Of a stretch of 64,000 nt of DNA, positions 33,400-41,205 are shown one piece after another (the stretch's first letter is position 1; the number at the start of each line of letters is the position of its first letter). This DNA comes from Avedoeria sp964651245 (GTDB lineage Bacteria > Chloroflexota > Anaerolineae > Epilineales > Epilineaceae), in the NCBI GenBank assembly GCA_964651245.1, contig CAZYVI010000004.1, positions 124,001 through 188,000 on the forward strand. Direction: 5' to 3'. Made by a program: the position numbers and the translations under genes. Below the pieces are notes generated by a model. It saw nothing but the letters and a program-made list of their open reading frames with translations. It searched no databases and had not been told where the DNA came from.

Positions 33400-34235
33400 C
33401 GCCCCAGCGCCCCGCCATCCGCCGCCGCCGCGCCGCGCGCCAGCACGATCGCCGGGCCCAGGACGGCGGTGCAGGCCGGGCCGTCGCCGTAGCGCATCGC
33501 CACGGCCGCCGGCGCCACGGTCACGAGCGTCAGGCTGACGGTGCGGGCGTCGGGCCGGTGCATGCAGACCGAGAAGGCGCCGCGCGCCGGGTGGTGCGAC
33601 CGCTGGTACGCCTCCAGCCGCGCCAGCGCCGCCTCGCGCCCACCGGGCGCCGTGGCGGGACCGGCCGCACCCGGCCCGACGAGCGCCTCGTACGCCGCCG
33701 CCCGCGAGGCCAGGACGGCGGCGGTGTCGTGCCCGGACGACGACACCGGCGGCCGCACCGCGTCGCCGCGCGCGCGCGCCAGGACGCGGCCATCCCAGGT
33801 AAGGCGGGCGCGGTCGCCGCCCGGGTCCAGGGCCACGATCTCGAAGGGGCGGTAGGCCGCCGCCCGGCCGCCGTCGAGCGCGGCGACGACGGCCGCGACG
33901 GACCGGCAGGCCATCAGGTCGCGCACCAGCAGCCCGCGCGAGCGCGGCGCGGCCAGCGGCGTGGCGTGAGCCGGCGTGGACGCGCGGGCGGCGGCGGCCG
34001 CCGCGGCGCGGGCGGCGTCCGCGGCGTAGTGGTTGAGCAGGCCGACCGTCACGCCGGCCGCGTTCACCGCCAGCCAGGTGCCGCCGGCCTCGGCGTCGAC
34101 CGGCGCCAGGTAGGGCAGGCCGCCGGCGTCGGCGCGCATCGGCGGCAGCCCGGGCGGGCGGTCACGTCGCTCGTCGCGGTTGAACCACACGGCGTAGCCG
34201 CCGCTCGGATCGTCCAGCCAGGTGACGGTGCACAC
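33396..34235 (-). CDS. NRDE/TANGO2 family protein
   Basis: A 279-residue NRDE-domain protein. The name motif is clear near residue 20 (FNRDERRDR), followed by GGTWLAVNAAGVTVGLLNHY. Relatives are N-terminal-nucleophile-like hydrolases whose first processed residue is usually Cys; here GTG 34235 gives MCTVTW, matching the family's MCT start, so I prefer it over a TTG two codons upstream. The middle contains a disordered Ala-rich segment. Biological role uncertain; animal TANGO2 has been linked to heme and acyl-CoA handling. Confidence 0.85.
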   Translation of the reverse strand: MCTVTWLDDPSGGYAVWFNRDERRDRPPGLPPMRADAGGLPYLAPVDAEAGGTWLAVNAAGVTVGLLNHYAADAARAAAAAAARASTPAHATPLAAPRSRGLLVRDLMACRSVAAVVAALDGGRAAAYRPFEIVALDPGGDRARLTWDGRVLARARGDAVRPPVSSSGHDTAAVLASRAAAYEALVGPGAAGPATAPGGREAALARLEAYQRSHHPARGAFSVCMHRPDARTVSLTLVTVAPAAVAMRYGDGPACTAVLGPAIVLARGAAAADGGALGR

Positions 34236-34262
34236 CGGCAAGCCGTAGCGCGCCGGACCGGC

Positions 34263-34814
34263 CTAGCGGCCGGCGACGGCCAAGCGGACGTCGGCCTGGC
34301 GGCGGTGGCGCAACGTCGAGGGGGCGACGCCAAAGCCGTCGGGGACGTCGATGCCCTGATGGCGCAGGATCTGGGCGATGATCGCGTAGTGGTGGACGGT
34401 GTGGCTGACCAGGAACATCAACTCGCGGCGGACCGTCGACGGGCAGTCGGCGCCGCTGCAGGCGACGTCGTCGTCGCCGCAGTCCATCGTCACCGTCACC
34501 GGCCGGTCGACGTCGCCCGGCGCCACGGCGCACAGCCCGTCGACGACGGCGCCCAGCACGGCGGCGGCGACGGCGCGGTCGCACTCGACGCGCGGGTCGC
34601 GGCCGCGCGCGTCGTAGTCGATGCGGCCCGCCCGCCAGCCGTCCAAGAACTGGGCGTAATGGTCGAGGCAGTGGCGCAGGTGGGCGCCGACGCCGCTGCC
34701 GTAGATCGGCGGCGCGACGCGGACGAACGCGTCGTCGTCGATGGCCTCGAGCAGCGCGTAGCCCTGGCGCACGAAGGCGAGGTTGGCCGCCGCCAGCGGC
34801 GCGGGATCGGTCAT
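34263..34814 (-). CDS. DinB-like four-helix metalloprotein
   Basis: A 183-residue DinB/YfiT-superfamily protein. His residues in HLRHCLDHYAQFLDGW near 50-65 and in FLVSHTVHHYAIIAQILRHQG near 137-160 form the metal-binding pattern of the family, which includes thiol-dependent transferases (bacillithiol/mycothiol S-transferases and isomerases). ATG 34814 overlaps the PlsC stop by ATGA. Function in this lipid-related operon is not evident. Confidence 0.85.
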   Translation of the reverse strand: MTDPAPLAAANLAFVRQGYALLEAIDDDAFVRVAPPIYGSGVGAHLRHCLDHYAQFLDGWRAGRIDYDARGRDPRVECDRAVAAAVLGAVVDGLCAVAPGDVDRPVTVTMDCGDDDVACSGADCPSTVRRELMFLVSHTVHHYAIIAQILRHQGIDVPDGFGVAPSTLRHRRQADVRLAVAGR

Positions 34815-35662
34815 GCGTCGTCTCCTGCCACGACCGGCACGAAGAGCGCTGACACCCGCCCGTGCAGGGCTTGCGCCAGCGCCTTGCGGTTGGTGTCGGT
34901 GACCCGATCCGGGCCGAAGGTGAGCATAGCATCGATGCGCGAGAGGTGGAGCATCTGCCAGAAGTGTGGTGAGAACTCGGCGTCGCCCCACCAGCAGACC
35001 GCCTCGTGCGCCCCCGGCTCGTCGTCGGGCGTCGCGTAGCGCAGCGCGCCGTAGGCCACGGGCAGCGCCATCGCCGCCGCCGGCTCGAGCACGGGCGAGC
35101 GGAACGGGCCGACATGGCGGCCGGCCGTCGTCGTGCCCTCGGGGAACACGATCAAGCCGTCGCCGCGGCCGAGGACGGCGGCGATCGCAGCGTTCACGGC
35201 GTGCAGATCGGTGACGTCGCGGCGGTTGACGAACAGCGTGCCCAGCCGCTCGGCCGCCCAGCCGATGACGGGCCAGCCGGCGATGTCGTGCCGCGCCAGG
35301 AACACGGCCTCGAGGTGGGCGCCGAGGAGGACGACGTCGAGGTAGCTCAGGTGGTTCGTGACCAGGACGAACGGCGCCGGCGGCGGCGGCCCGGCGACGC
35401 GCGCCTCGATGCCCAGCACCCACAACACGCGCGCGCACCAGCGGCGGAACATGCGCTGCCGGAAGCGCCGCGCTCCGGGCGACACCCGGCCGATCACGGC
35501 CTGGCCCACCACCAGCGCGCTGAAGCTGACCGCCGTCAGCGCCGAGAGCGTCGCCAGGCGCGCCACCGCCCGCGATCGGCGGTGCAGGCGGCTGCCGGCG
35601 AGGCGCGGAACCCGGCGCGGCGCGGCGCGCCAGACCCGGCGCAGACGGCCGTCCGTCGTCAC
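34811..35662 (-). CDS. PlsC-like 1-acylglycerol-3-phosphate acyltransferase (OlsA candidate)
   Basis: A 283-residue membrane acyltransferase. The HX4D motif is NHLSYLD near residue 103, the acyl-acceptor block FPEGTTTAG is near 175, and a hydrophobic segment (about 37-57) anchors it. The GTG start at 35662 overlaps the OlsB-like gene by GTGA. Because it is coupled to an OlsB-like N-acyltransferase, it may be OlsA, which O-acylates lyso-ornithine lipid; a general lysophosphatidate acyltransferase is the alternative. Confidence 0.88.
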   Translation of the reverse strand: MTTDGRLRRVWRAAPRRVPRLAGSRLHRRSRAVARLATLSALTAVSFSALVVGQAVIGRVSPGARRFRQRMFRRWCARVLWVLGIEARVAGPPPPAPFVLVTNHLSYLDVVLLGAHLEAVFLARHDIAGWPVIGWAAERLGTLFVNRRDVTDLHAVNAAIAAVLGRGDGLIVFPEGTTTAGRHVGPFRSPVLEPAAAMALPVAYGALRYATPDDEPGAHEAVCWWGDAEFSPHFWQMLHLSRIDAMLTFGPDRVTDTNRKALAQALHGRVSALFVPVVAGDDA

Positions 35663-36486
35663 GGCTCGCCCCCGAACAGCTTGCGCCGCACCCGGTCCTC
35701 CATCTCGCGGACGTCGAGGATCGTCAGGAAGTCGATCGTCTTGAAGTCGCGGTCGAGGGCCGGCGGGCCGAGGATCTTGCAGCCGTGGTGCAGGTAGATC
35801 CGCATCAGCTGTGGGATGTTGACCTCGGGCACGGTCGAGATCGAGTGCTCGGCGTCGATCGCGCAGACATGGTCGGGCAGCGGGTCCGCGCGCCAGCGGT
35901 CGTGCCGGTAGCCCTGGGCGTCGAGCCACTCCAGCGTCGCCAGCCCCTCCTCCGGGTCCTGGCTGGTGAGCGAGGTGCAGCCGAACATGTAGTGGCAGCC
36001 GTTGTGGACGAGGTAGCGGGCCAGGCCGGTCCAGAGCAGGAACAGCACCCGCCCGTTGCGGTGATGCGCGGCGATGCAGGCGCGGCCGGTCTCGGCCGCG
36101 GCGTCGAGCACCGCGGACGGCAGCGTCGTGAGGTCGAACAGCGTCGCCGAGTACCAGCCGAGCCCGGCGTCGGCCATGGCCCGGGTGTGGGCGCGGTAGG
36201 TGCCCACCAGGGCGCCGCTCTCCGCGTCGCTCACCATGAGGTGGTGGCACCACGCGTCGAACGGGTCGCGATCGCGGCCGGTGGCGTGGGACGCGGTTAG
36301 GCCCTCGCCCAGCTCCAGGTTGAAGATGCGGTAGCGCAGCTCCAGCACGGCGTCGAGGTCGGCTTCGTCGCGCGCCCACCGCACGCTGTAGTTGCCGGCG
36401 CGCAACGTGTCGCGCGGGATGCGCTCGGGCTGGAACGGATAGGGCGGCGGGTCGGGGGCGCCCGCCAATGGGAGCGGAACCAACAC
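35659..36486 (-). CDS. OlsB-like GNAT N-acyltransferase (ornithine lipid synthesis candidate)
   Basis: A 275-residue GNAT-fold acyltransferase of the OlsB/hemolysin-acyl group: VLELRYRIFNLELGEGL near residue 47, DRDPFDAWCHHLMVSD near 70, VGTYRAH, ETGRACIAAHHRNGRVLFLL and CTSLTSQDPEEGLATL. Family members transfer a 3-hydroxyacyl chain from ACP to the amino group of ornithine. Together with the coupled PlsC-like gene this gives a probable OlsB-OlsA pair for phosphorus-free ornithine lipids. GTG 36486 follows GAGGACC. Substrate (ornithine or another amino acid) not proven. Confidence 0.8.
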   Translation of the reverse strand: MLVPLPLAGAPDPPPYPFQPERIPRDTLRAGNYSVRWARDEADLDAVLELRYRIFNLELGEGLTASHATGRDRDPFDAWCHHLMVSDAESGALVGTYRAHTRAMADAGLGWYSATLFDLTTLPSAVLDAAAETGRACIAAHHRNGRVLFLLWTGLARYLVHNGCHYMFGCTSLTSQDPEEGLATLEWLDAQGYRHDRWRADPLPDHVCAIDAEHSISTVPEVNIPQLMRIYLHHGCKILGPPALDRDFKTIDFLTILDVREMEDRVRRKLFGGEP

Positions 36487-36597
36487 GTCAGCGGTCCTCG
36501 GGGGAGCGCCGCGGCGCGACGAGCCGACGGAACGCTATTGTGCATCAGCGGCGCCGCAAGCGGGCGCGATCGCCTGGCCGGGCCGGCGCCGCGCGGG

Positions 36598-36603
36598 TAC
36601 AAT
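36598..36603 (+). promoter_or_regulatory. TACAAT -10 box upstream of rsfS
   Basis: TACAAT with no convincing -35, about 40 bases before the RsfS ATG. The same box style (CTACAAT) precedes other genes in this window. Confidence 0.4.
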
Positions 36604-36642
36604 GGCCGGCCGCGCGGCGCCCGCCGCCAGCCGACGACTGGG

Positions 36643-37011
36643 ATGCGATTGGACACATCGGCCCTCAACTGGAACACCGCCGCCCGCCAGGCGTTCGACG
36701 CGATGGGCGACAAACAGGCCGAGGACATCGTCCTGCTCGACCTGCGGCCCATCTCGCCGATCGCCGACTATTTCGTGATCGGCACGGCCGGCTCGACGCG
36801 CCAGATGAAGGCCGTCGCCGAAGCCGTCGTCGACGCCCTGCGCGAATCGCTCGGCCTCAAGCCGTCGCTCGTCGAAGGGGCGCCCGAGTCGGGCTGGATG
36901 CTGGTGGACTACGGCGGGTTGATCGTCCACGTCTTCGACCCCGAGCGGCGTGCCTACTACGACCTCGAGTCGATGTGGTCCGCCGCGCCGCTCGTGGCGC
37001 GCATGGCCTGA
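36643..37011 (+). CDS. rsfS: Ribosome silencing factor RsfS
   Basis: A 122-residue RsfS/RsfA (DUF143) protein, which binds L14 on the large subunit and blocks subunit joining when nutrients are low. Family pattern is clear: AEDIVLLDLRPISPIADYFV near residue 26, GTAGSTRQMKAVAEAV near 48, ESGWMLVDYGGLIVHVFD near 86 and YYDLESMW near 107. ATG 36643 begins directly before it. Usually rsfS is beside nadD; here it stands alone between the lipid operon and folD. Confidence 0.94.
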   Translation: MRLDTSALNWNTAARQAFDAMGDKQAEDIVLLDLRPISPIADYFVIGTAGSTRQMKAVAEAVVDALRESLGLKPSLVEGAPESGWMLVDYGGLIVHVFDPERRAYYDLESMWSAAPLVARMA

Positions 37012-37081
37012 GGCGGCGCCGGCGCTGCGCCGCCCGGTGGGCCATGGCGCCACGCCCGGACGCGCCGCCGCCGCTCGCTCG

Positions 37082-37957
37082 TCAACCCGCGGGCCGCGCC
37101 AGCCGCCGCTCGGCCAGCTCGACCGTCGAGAGCAGGATCAGGGCCGTCGTCACCGGACCCACGCCGCCCGGCACCGGCGTGACCCAGCCGGCCACCTCGG
37201 CCACGGCGGCCGTGTCGACGTCGCCGACCATGTGCTCGCGCGCGCCGTCGGACACCCAGTTCGTCCCGACGTCGACGACCACGGCGCCGGGCTTGATGTC
37301 GGCCGGACCGACCAACCCCGGCCGGCCGGCGGCGACGACGAGCACGTCGGCGCGCCGGGTGTGCGCCGCCAGCCGGCGTGAGCGCGAGTGGCAGACTGTG
37401 ACGGTGGCGTCGGCCTGCAGCAGCAGCAGGGCCGCCGGCAAGCCGACCGTCCGCGAGCGCCCGACGACGACCGCGTGCGCGCCCGCCAAGGGCACGCCGC
37501 TCTCGGCCAGCAGCGCCATCACCGCCCGCGGCGTCGCCGGCACGGGCCCCGGCAGCCCGCACGCCAGCCGGCCGAGGCTGGCCGGGTGGACGGCGTCGAC
37601 GTCGCGCGCCGGGTCGATGGCGGCCACCACCGCCGCCGTGTCGCAGCCGGCCGGCAGCGGCATCTCGACCATCACGGCGTCGACGCCGTCGTCGGCCTGC
37701 AGGCGCCGCAGCGCGTCGACGACGGCGCCGGTCGGCGTGCCCGCCGGCAGGTGCTCGGCGCGGTAGTCGAGGCCGATCCGGGTCGCCGCGCCGCCCTTCG
37801 TGCGCTGGTAGCCCTCGCTGGCGGCGTCGTCGCCGACCCGCAGCGATGCCAGCGTCGGCGGTCGGCCCAGGTCGGCCGCGACCTTCCGGCCGCGCGCCGC
37901 GGCCTCTTCGCGCAGGCGCTTCGACAGCGCACCCCCCTCGAGCCAGTTGGCGGTCAT
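37082..37957 (-). CDS. folD: Bifunctional methylenetetrahydrofolate dehydrogenase/cyclohydrolase FolD
   Basis: A 291-residue FolD, which interconverts 5,10-methylene-, 5,10-methenyl- and 10-formyl-tetrahydrofolate with NADP. Catalytic Tyr50 and Lys54 lie in GYQRTKGGAATRIG; DPARDVDAVHP near 120 holds the conserved Asp; VVVGRSRTVGLPAALLLLQ near 170 is the NADP site; and VTPVPGGVGPVTTALIL near 263 closes the active site. The usual PCTP block reads PATPR. ATG 37957 is 82 bases from the divergent ferredoxin start. Confidence 0.92.
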   Translation of the reverse strand: MTANWLEGGALSKRLREEAAARGRKVAADLGRPPTLASLRVGDDAASEGYQRTKGGAATRIGLDYRAEHLPAGTPTGAVVDALRRLQADDGVDAVMVEMPLPAGCDTAAVVAAIDPARDVDAVHPASLGRLACGLPGPVPATPRAVMALLAESGVPLAGAHAVVVGRSRTVGLPAALLLLQADATVTVCHSRSRRLAAHTRRADVLVVAAGRPGLVGPADIKPGAVVVDVGTNWVSDGAREHMVGDVDTAAVAEVAGWVTPVPGGVGPVTTALILLSTVELAERRLARPAG

Positions 37958-38039
37958 CGGCACCGTACCCTTCGATTGCCCGAATGCGTTATCCTTGGCA
38001 GCCTGTCCCCAACCTGCCGTCGTCCACCGGGAGAGCGCG

Positions 38040-38279
38040 GTGCGCGTCCACATCGATTGGGACCTGTGCGCCGGGGCCGGCCTGTGCGTCGCCGCCGCGC
38101 CCGCCGCGTTCGCGCTGGTCGAGGCAGGACCCGGTCGTCATCGCGCCGTGCTCGTCGCACCGGCCGACGCGGCCACGCTGTGGACGGCGGCGTACGCGTG
38201 CCCGACCTTGGCGATTCACCTCGACGACGACGACGGACGGCCCGTCTACCCACCGCTCCGCTTGACGGGCGCGGCATGA
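38040..38279 (+). CDS. [3Fe-4S]-type ferredoxin
   Basis: A 79-residue ferredoxin of the short actinobacterial/P450-partner type. Ligands are the CAGAGLC block near residues 9-15 and the single ACPT Cys near 56, giving three cysteines with the fourth ligand position non-Cys, as in 3Fe-4S ferredoxins. GTG 38040 follows GGGAG; longer readings lack such a signal. Neighbouring folD is divergent, and no cytochrome P450 is in the window, so the electron partner is unknown. Confidence 0.85.
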   Translation: MRVHIDWDLCAGAGLCVAAAPAAFALVEAGPGRHRAVLVAPADAATLWTAAYACPTLAIHLDDDDGRPVYPPLRLTGAA

Positions 38280-38316
38280 TAACCGCCCAGGGCCGCGCGC
38301 CGCAACCCCGGGCCGG

Positions 38317-38341
38317 CGTAACCGTCGCGTGTCGTTACGCG
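38317..38341. promoter_or_regulatory. Inverted repeat upstream of ECF sigma gene 1
   Basis: GCGTAAC (38317-38323) and GTTACGC (38335-38341) are perfect arms around 11 bases, ending 41 bases before the sigma gene start. A possible operator or part of an ECF-type promoter (GTAAC/CGTT-like boxes), but spacing is not a standard ECF one. Confidence 0.35.
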
Positions 38342-38382
38342 CGGGTCGGTGCGCAGTCGGCGCAGGCGGCAGGTGAGGAACC

Positions 38383-38985
38383 GTGAGCCGGACCGGCCCC
38401 GACGGGTTCTGGGAGGGGTTCAAGCAGGCTGGTGAGGCCTCGGACGCCCACTTGGTCGCGCGCGTCGTCGAGGGGGACGAATCGGCGCTGGGCGAGCTCT
38501 ACGGTCGTCACGTCGACGCCATCTACCGCTTCATCCTCGCCCAGCTCCGGTCGCGGGAGGACGCCGAGGACCTCACGGCCGAGACGTTCGCCCGCATGAT
38601 CCAAGGGCTGGCCGGGTTCCGCCACGAGGCCAGCTTCAAGAACTGGCTGTACCAGATCGCGCGCAACGCGGTGCGCAACCATCGCCGCGCCGCCGGATAT
38701 CGGCGGACCGTGGCGTTGTCGCCGCTGCTGCGGGCGGCCGATGGCGACGACCCGCCGTCGCCCGCGGTCGAGGACACCGCCATGGTGCTGTCGCTGCTGC
38801 TGCCGCTTCCGCCGCGCTACCGGCGCGTGCTGGAGTTGCGCTTCCTACATGGGTTGACGATCGAGGAGACCGCCCAGCGCATGGAGATCTCGGTGGCCAA
38901 CGCCAAGGTGCTGCAGCACCGGGCACTCAAGCGGGCCGCGGACGCGAAGGAGGCCGACGCGCTTGACGCTCGACGCGAGGCTTGA
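38383..38985 (+). CDS. ECF sigma factor, module 1
   Basis: A 200-residue ECF sigma factor. Region 2 (about residues 22-92) shows DEsALGELYGRHVDAIYRF-like order and EDLTAETFARMIQGLAGF then FKNWLYQIARN; region 4 (about 125-185) has LPPRYRRVLELRFLHGLTIE and the helix-turn-helix ETAQRMEISVANAKVLQHRA. It directs RNA polymerase to envelope-type regulons. GTG 38383 follows GAGG. The downstream membrane protein overlaps its end by 23 bases, so it should be the cognate anti-sigma. The first 20 residues are an uncommon N-terminal tail. Confidence 0.92.
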   Translation: MSRTGPDGFWEGFKQAGEASDAHLVARVVEGDESALGELYGRHVDAIYRFILAQLRSREDAEDLTAETFARMIQGLAGFRHEASFKNWLYQIARNAVRNHRRAAGYRRTVALSPLLRAADGDDPPSPAVEDTAMVLSLLLPLPPRYRRVLELRFLHGLTIEETAQRMEISVANAKVLQHRALKRAADAKEADALDARREA

Positions 38986-40420
38986 CGCCGAGCGCGACGC
39001 GCTCGACGCCGCCATCGACGCCCTGAACCGCGGGGAGTCGTTCGGCGACGTCGAGGCGCGCCTGCCGGCCGAGCTCCGACCGTTGCTCGAGGCGGGCCAT
39101 CGCCTGCGCCAGCACCGGCCGGCGGGCGACGCCCCGTGGCCCGGGTTCGTGCTGGGCCTGGGCGAGCAGCTGCGCACCGACTTGCGCATCGCGCTCGTCG
39201 ACCCGCCGGCGCCGGGCACGGGCCGCGAGGCGGCACACGCGCGTCCGGCGCCGTGGGCGGCGATCGACTGGCGGCCGATCGCGCTGGCCGGTGTGGTGCT
39301 CGGCTTCGTGGCCGGCATCGTGGTCCGCGCGGGCGGCGACCGGGCCGTGCCTGCGCCGCCGCCAGCCGCCGGCGCCCTCCAAACGGCACGATGGACGGCC
39401 GTCGCCGACGGCGGGCCGCTCGAGTCGCAGCTCGAACGGGCCTGGCAGCGTCTCGGCGACCTCGAGCGTTGGATCGCCGCCGGCGACGGGTCGACGTCGC
39501 AGCTGCAGCAGCGGGTCGACGACGTCCTGTCCGACTACGCCGACGCGATCGCGTTGGCGATGGTGGCCGAGGGCGACGACCGCGCCCTCCGGCGCGCCCG
39601 CGCCGACGCCGACGCCGCCGCGGCCGTGCTCGAACGGCTGGCCATCGGGCGGCCCGCACCGGTGCGGGCGGCGCTGGCGGCCGCGAGCGACCGGCTGCGC
39701 CTGCGCATCGCGGCGGCGCCACTGCCGGACCCGGACCCGACGTCGCCCGACGAGCCGCCGCGCCTGCAGCCGGGCGGCGAGCGCATCGTGCTCGCGCCGC
39801 CGGCCACCGCCAGCGCCGGGCCCGTCCCGCCCGCGCCGGCGCCGACCGCACCGACCGCCGAGCCCACCGTCGAGCCCACGCGCGCGCCCGGGCCGACGCC
39901 GGCGCCGACGACGACGCCCGGTGCCCCGGCCACGCCCACCTCGCCGCCCTCCACCGCCACGGCCACACCTGGCGGGCCGCCGTCGCCGGGCGCGCCGACG
40001 TCGGTCGTCCCGCCGGGCGCCACGGCGACCTCCGCGCCGCCGTCCGACCCCGAGCCGATGCCCACCGCCAGCCGGGTCGTCGTGCCGTCCGCCACGCCGG
40101 CCGCCCCGGTGCCGCCGACGGCGTCGCCGACGACCGGGCGCACGGTGACGGCCACGTCGACGCGCCCGGCGTCGTCCAGCGCGACCCCGGTCCCGACCGC
40201 CACGCCCACCCGCCGCAATCCGGAACCGCCGCCGCCGACCCTCGCGCCGCCGACCGTGTCGGCGCCGACGTCGACGCCGGACGGCCTGCCGCCCACGCCC
40301 AAGCCGCCGCCGACCGATCCGGCGAACCCGACGGCCACCCCGCCACCCACGTCGTCGCCGCCCGAACCGACGCCCACGGCGGTGGACCCTGGCCCACCCC
40401 CGGGCCAGCGCGGACGCTAG
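38963..40420 (+). CDS. Single-pass membrane protein, probable anti-sigma for module 1
   Basis: A 485-residue protein. TTG 38963 follows AGGAGG at nine bases inside the sigma gene end. Residues 1-95 are cytoplasmic and helical; one membrane helix lies near 108-125 (PIALAGVVLGFVAGIVV); then a helical extracytoplasmic region and, from about 265 to the end, a very long Pro/Thr/Ala tail that probably spans the cell wall. The architecture (short cytoplasmic head, one helix, outer part) and gene order match ECF anti-sigma factors, but no zinc-binding motif is visible. Confidence 0.7.
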   Translation: MTLDARLDAERDALDAAIDALNRGESFGDVEARLPAELRPLLEAGHRLRQHRPAGDAPWPGFVLGLGEQLRTDLRIALVDPPAPGTGREAAHARPAPWAAIDWRPIALAGVVLGFVAGIVVRAGGDRAVPAPPPAAGALQTARWTAVADGGPLESQLERAWQRLGDLERWIAAGDGSTSQLQQRVDDVLSDYADAIALAMVAEGDDRALRRARADADAAAAVLERLAIGRPAPVRAALAAASDRLRLRIAAAPLPDPDPTSPDEPPRLQPGGERIVLAPPATASAGPVPPAPAPTAPTAEPTVEPTRAPGPTPAPTTTPGAPATPTSPPSTATATPGGPPSPGAPTSVVPPGATATSAPPSDPEPMPTASRVVVPSATPAAPVPPTASPTTGRTVTATSTRPASSSATPVPTATPTRRNPEPPPPTLAPPTVSAPTSTPDGLPPTPKPPPTDPANPTATPPPTSSPPEPTPTAVDPGPPPGQRGR

Positions 40421-40460
40421 CCCGCCCGTCTCCCGCGTCGAGCGCGGGTCTGGAGCGGCT

Positions 40461-40489
40461 TTGCCGACGTCGGCACGCCCTCCTACAAT
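40461..40489 (+). promoter_or_regulatory. Promoter of ECF sigma module 2
   Basis: TTGCCG (40461-40466), 17 bases, TACAAT (40484-40489). Transcription should start near 40496, after the stop of the module 1 anti-sigma gene, so module 2 can be expressed independently. Confidence 0.65.
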
Positions 40490-40608
40490 CGCCGCCGCAG
40501 CACCGGGCGCCACCGCCCTGGGCCGTGCCGCCCGCGATGGCCGGGCACCTAACCCTCTCCCTGGTCACGACGTTAGGCCGGCTGGGTGAGACGCTGGCGG
40601 AGCGCGCG

Positions 40609-41205
40609 TTGAGCAACCCGATGGACGAGCGCGCGTTGGTCGACCGGGCGCGCGGCGGCGACGGACAGGCCTTCGGGCAACTCTACGAGCGCTACGTCGA
40701 CCGAGTCTACAGCTTCGTGCTCTTCCGCGTGCGCGATGCCGGCGTCGCCGAGGACCTCACCCAGGACGTGTTCGTCCAAGTGTTGCGCGGCCTCGACGGC
40801 TACGACTGGCGGGGCACGTTGGCGCCGTGGCTGTTGCGCATCGCGCGCAACACCGTCGTCGATCATTGGCGGCGCACCGGCCGGCGGCCGGAGCGTCCGA
40901 TGTCGGCGGTGGAGGCCGAGGGCGACGGGGACGACGACGAAAGCATGATCGGCCGCGTGGTCGACGAGGAGGGAGACGTGGGGATCGTGCAGGCCGAGGC
41001 GTGGCTCGACCGGGCCGCGTTCCAGCGCGCGGCGGCGCAGCTGACCGCGCTGCAGCGCGAGGTCATCGCCCTGCGCTTCGCGGCCGGCCTGAGCATCCGC
41101 GAGACCGCCGACGCCATGGGCCGCAGTGAGGGCGCCATCAAGAACCTGCAGCATCACGCCGTGCGCGCCCTGCGGCGCGCCATCGGCCGAGACGAGCGCG
41201 CATGA
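40609..41205 (+). CDS. ECF sigma factor, module 2
   Basis: A 198-residue ECF sigma factor: DERALVDRARGGDGQAFGQL, DLTQDVFVQVLRGL and WLLRIARNTVVDHWRR form region 2, and LTALQREVIALRFAAGLSIR with ETADAMGRSEGAIKNLQHHA form region 4. TTG 40609 has GGAG at a good spacing; ATG 40621 (MDERALV) and ATG 40537 are alternatives, so the N-terminus is uncertain by up to 24 residues upstream or 4 downstream. The next gene starts with an ATGA overlap. Confidence 0.9.
   Translation: MSNPMDERALVDRARGGDGQAFGQLYERYVDRVYSFVLFRVRDAGVAEDLTQDVFVQVLRGLDGYDWRGTLAPWLLRIARNTVVDHWRRTGRRPERPMSAVEAEGDGDDDESMIGRVVDEEGDVGIVQAEAWLDRAAFQRAAAQLTALQREVIALRFAAGLSIRETADAMGRSEGAIKNLQHHAVRALRRAIGRDERA

Noticed and set aside
40434..40450. 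Terminator CCCGCG-TCGAG-CGCGGG after the module 1 anti-sigma gene
   Set aside because: Only six base pairs and no U-tract; such small stems are frequent by chance at this GC content.
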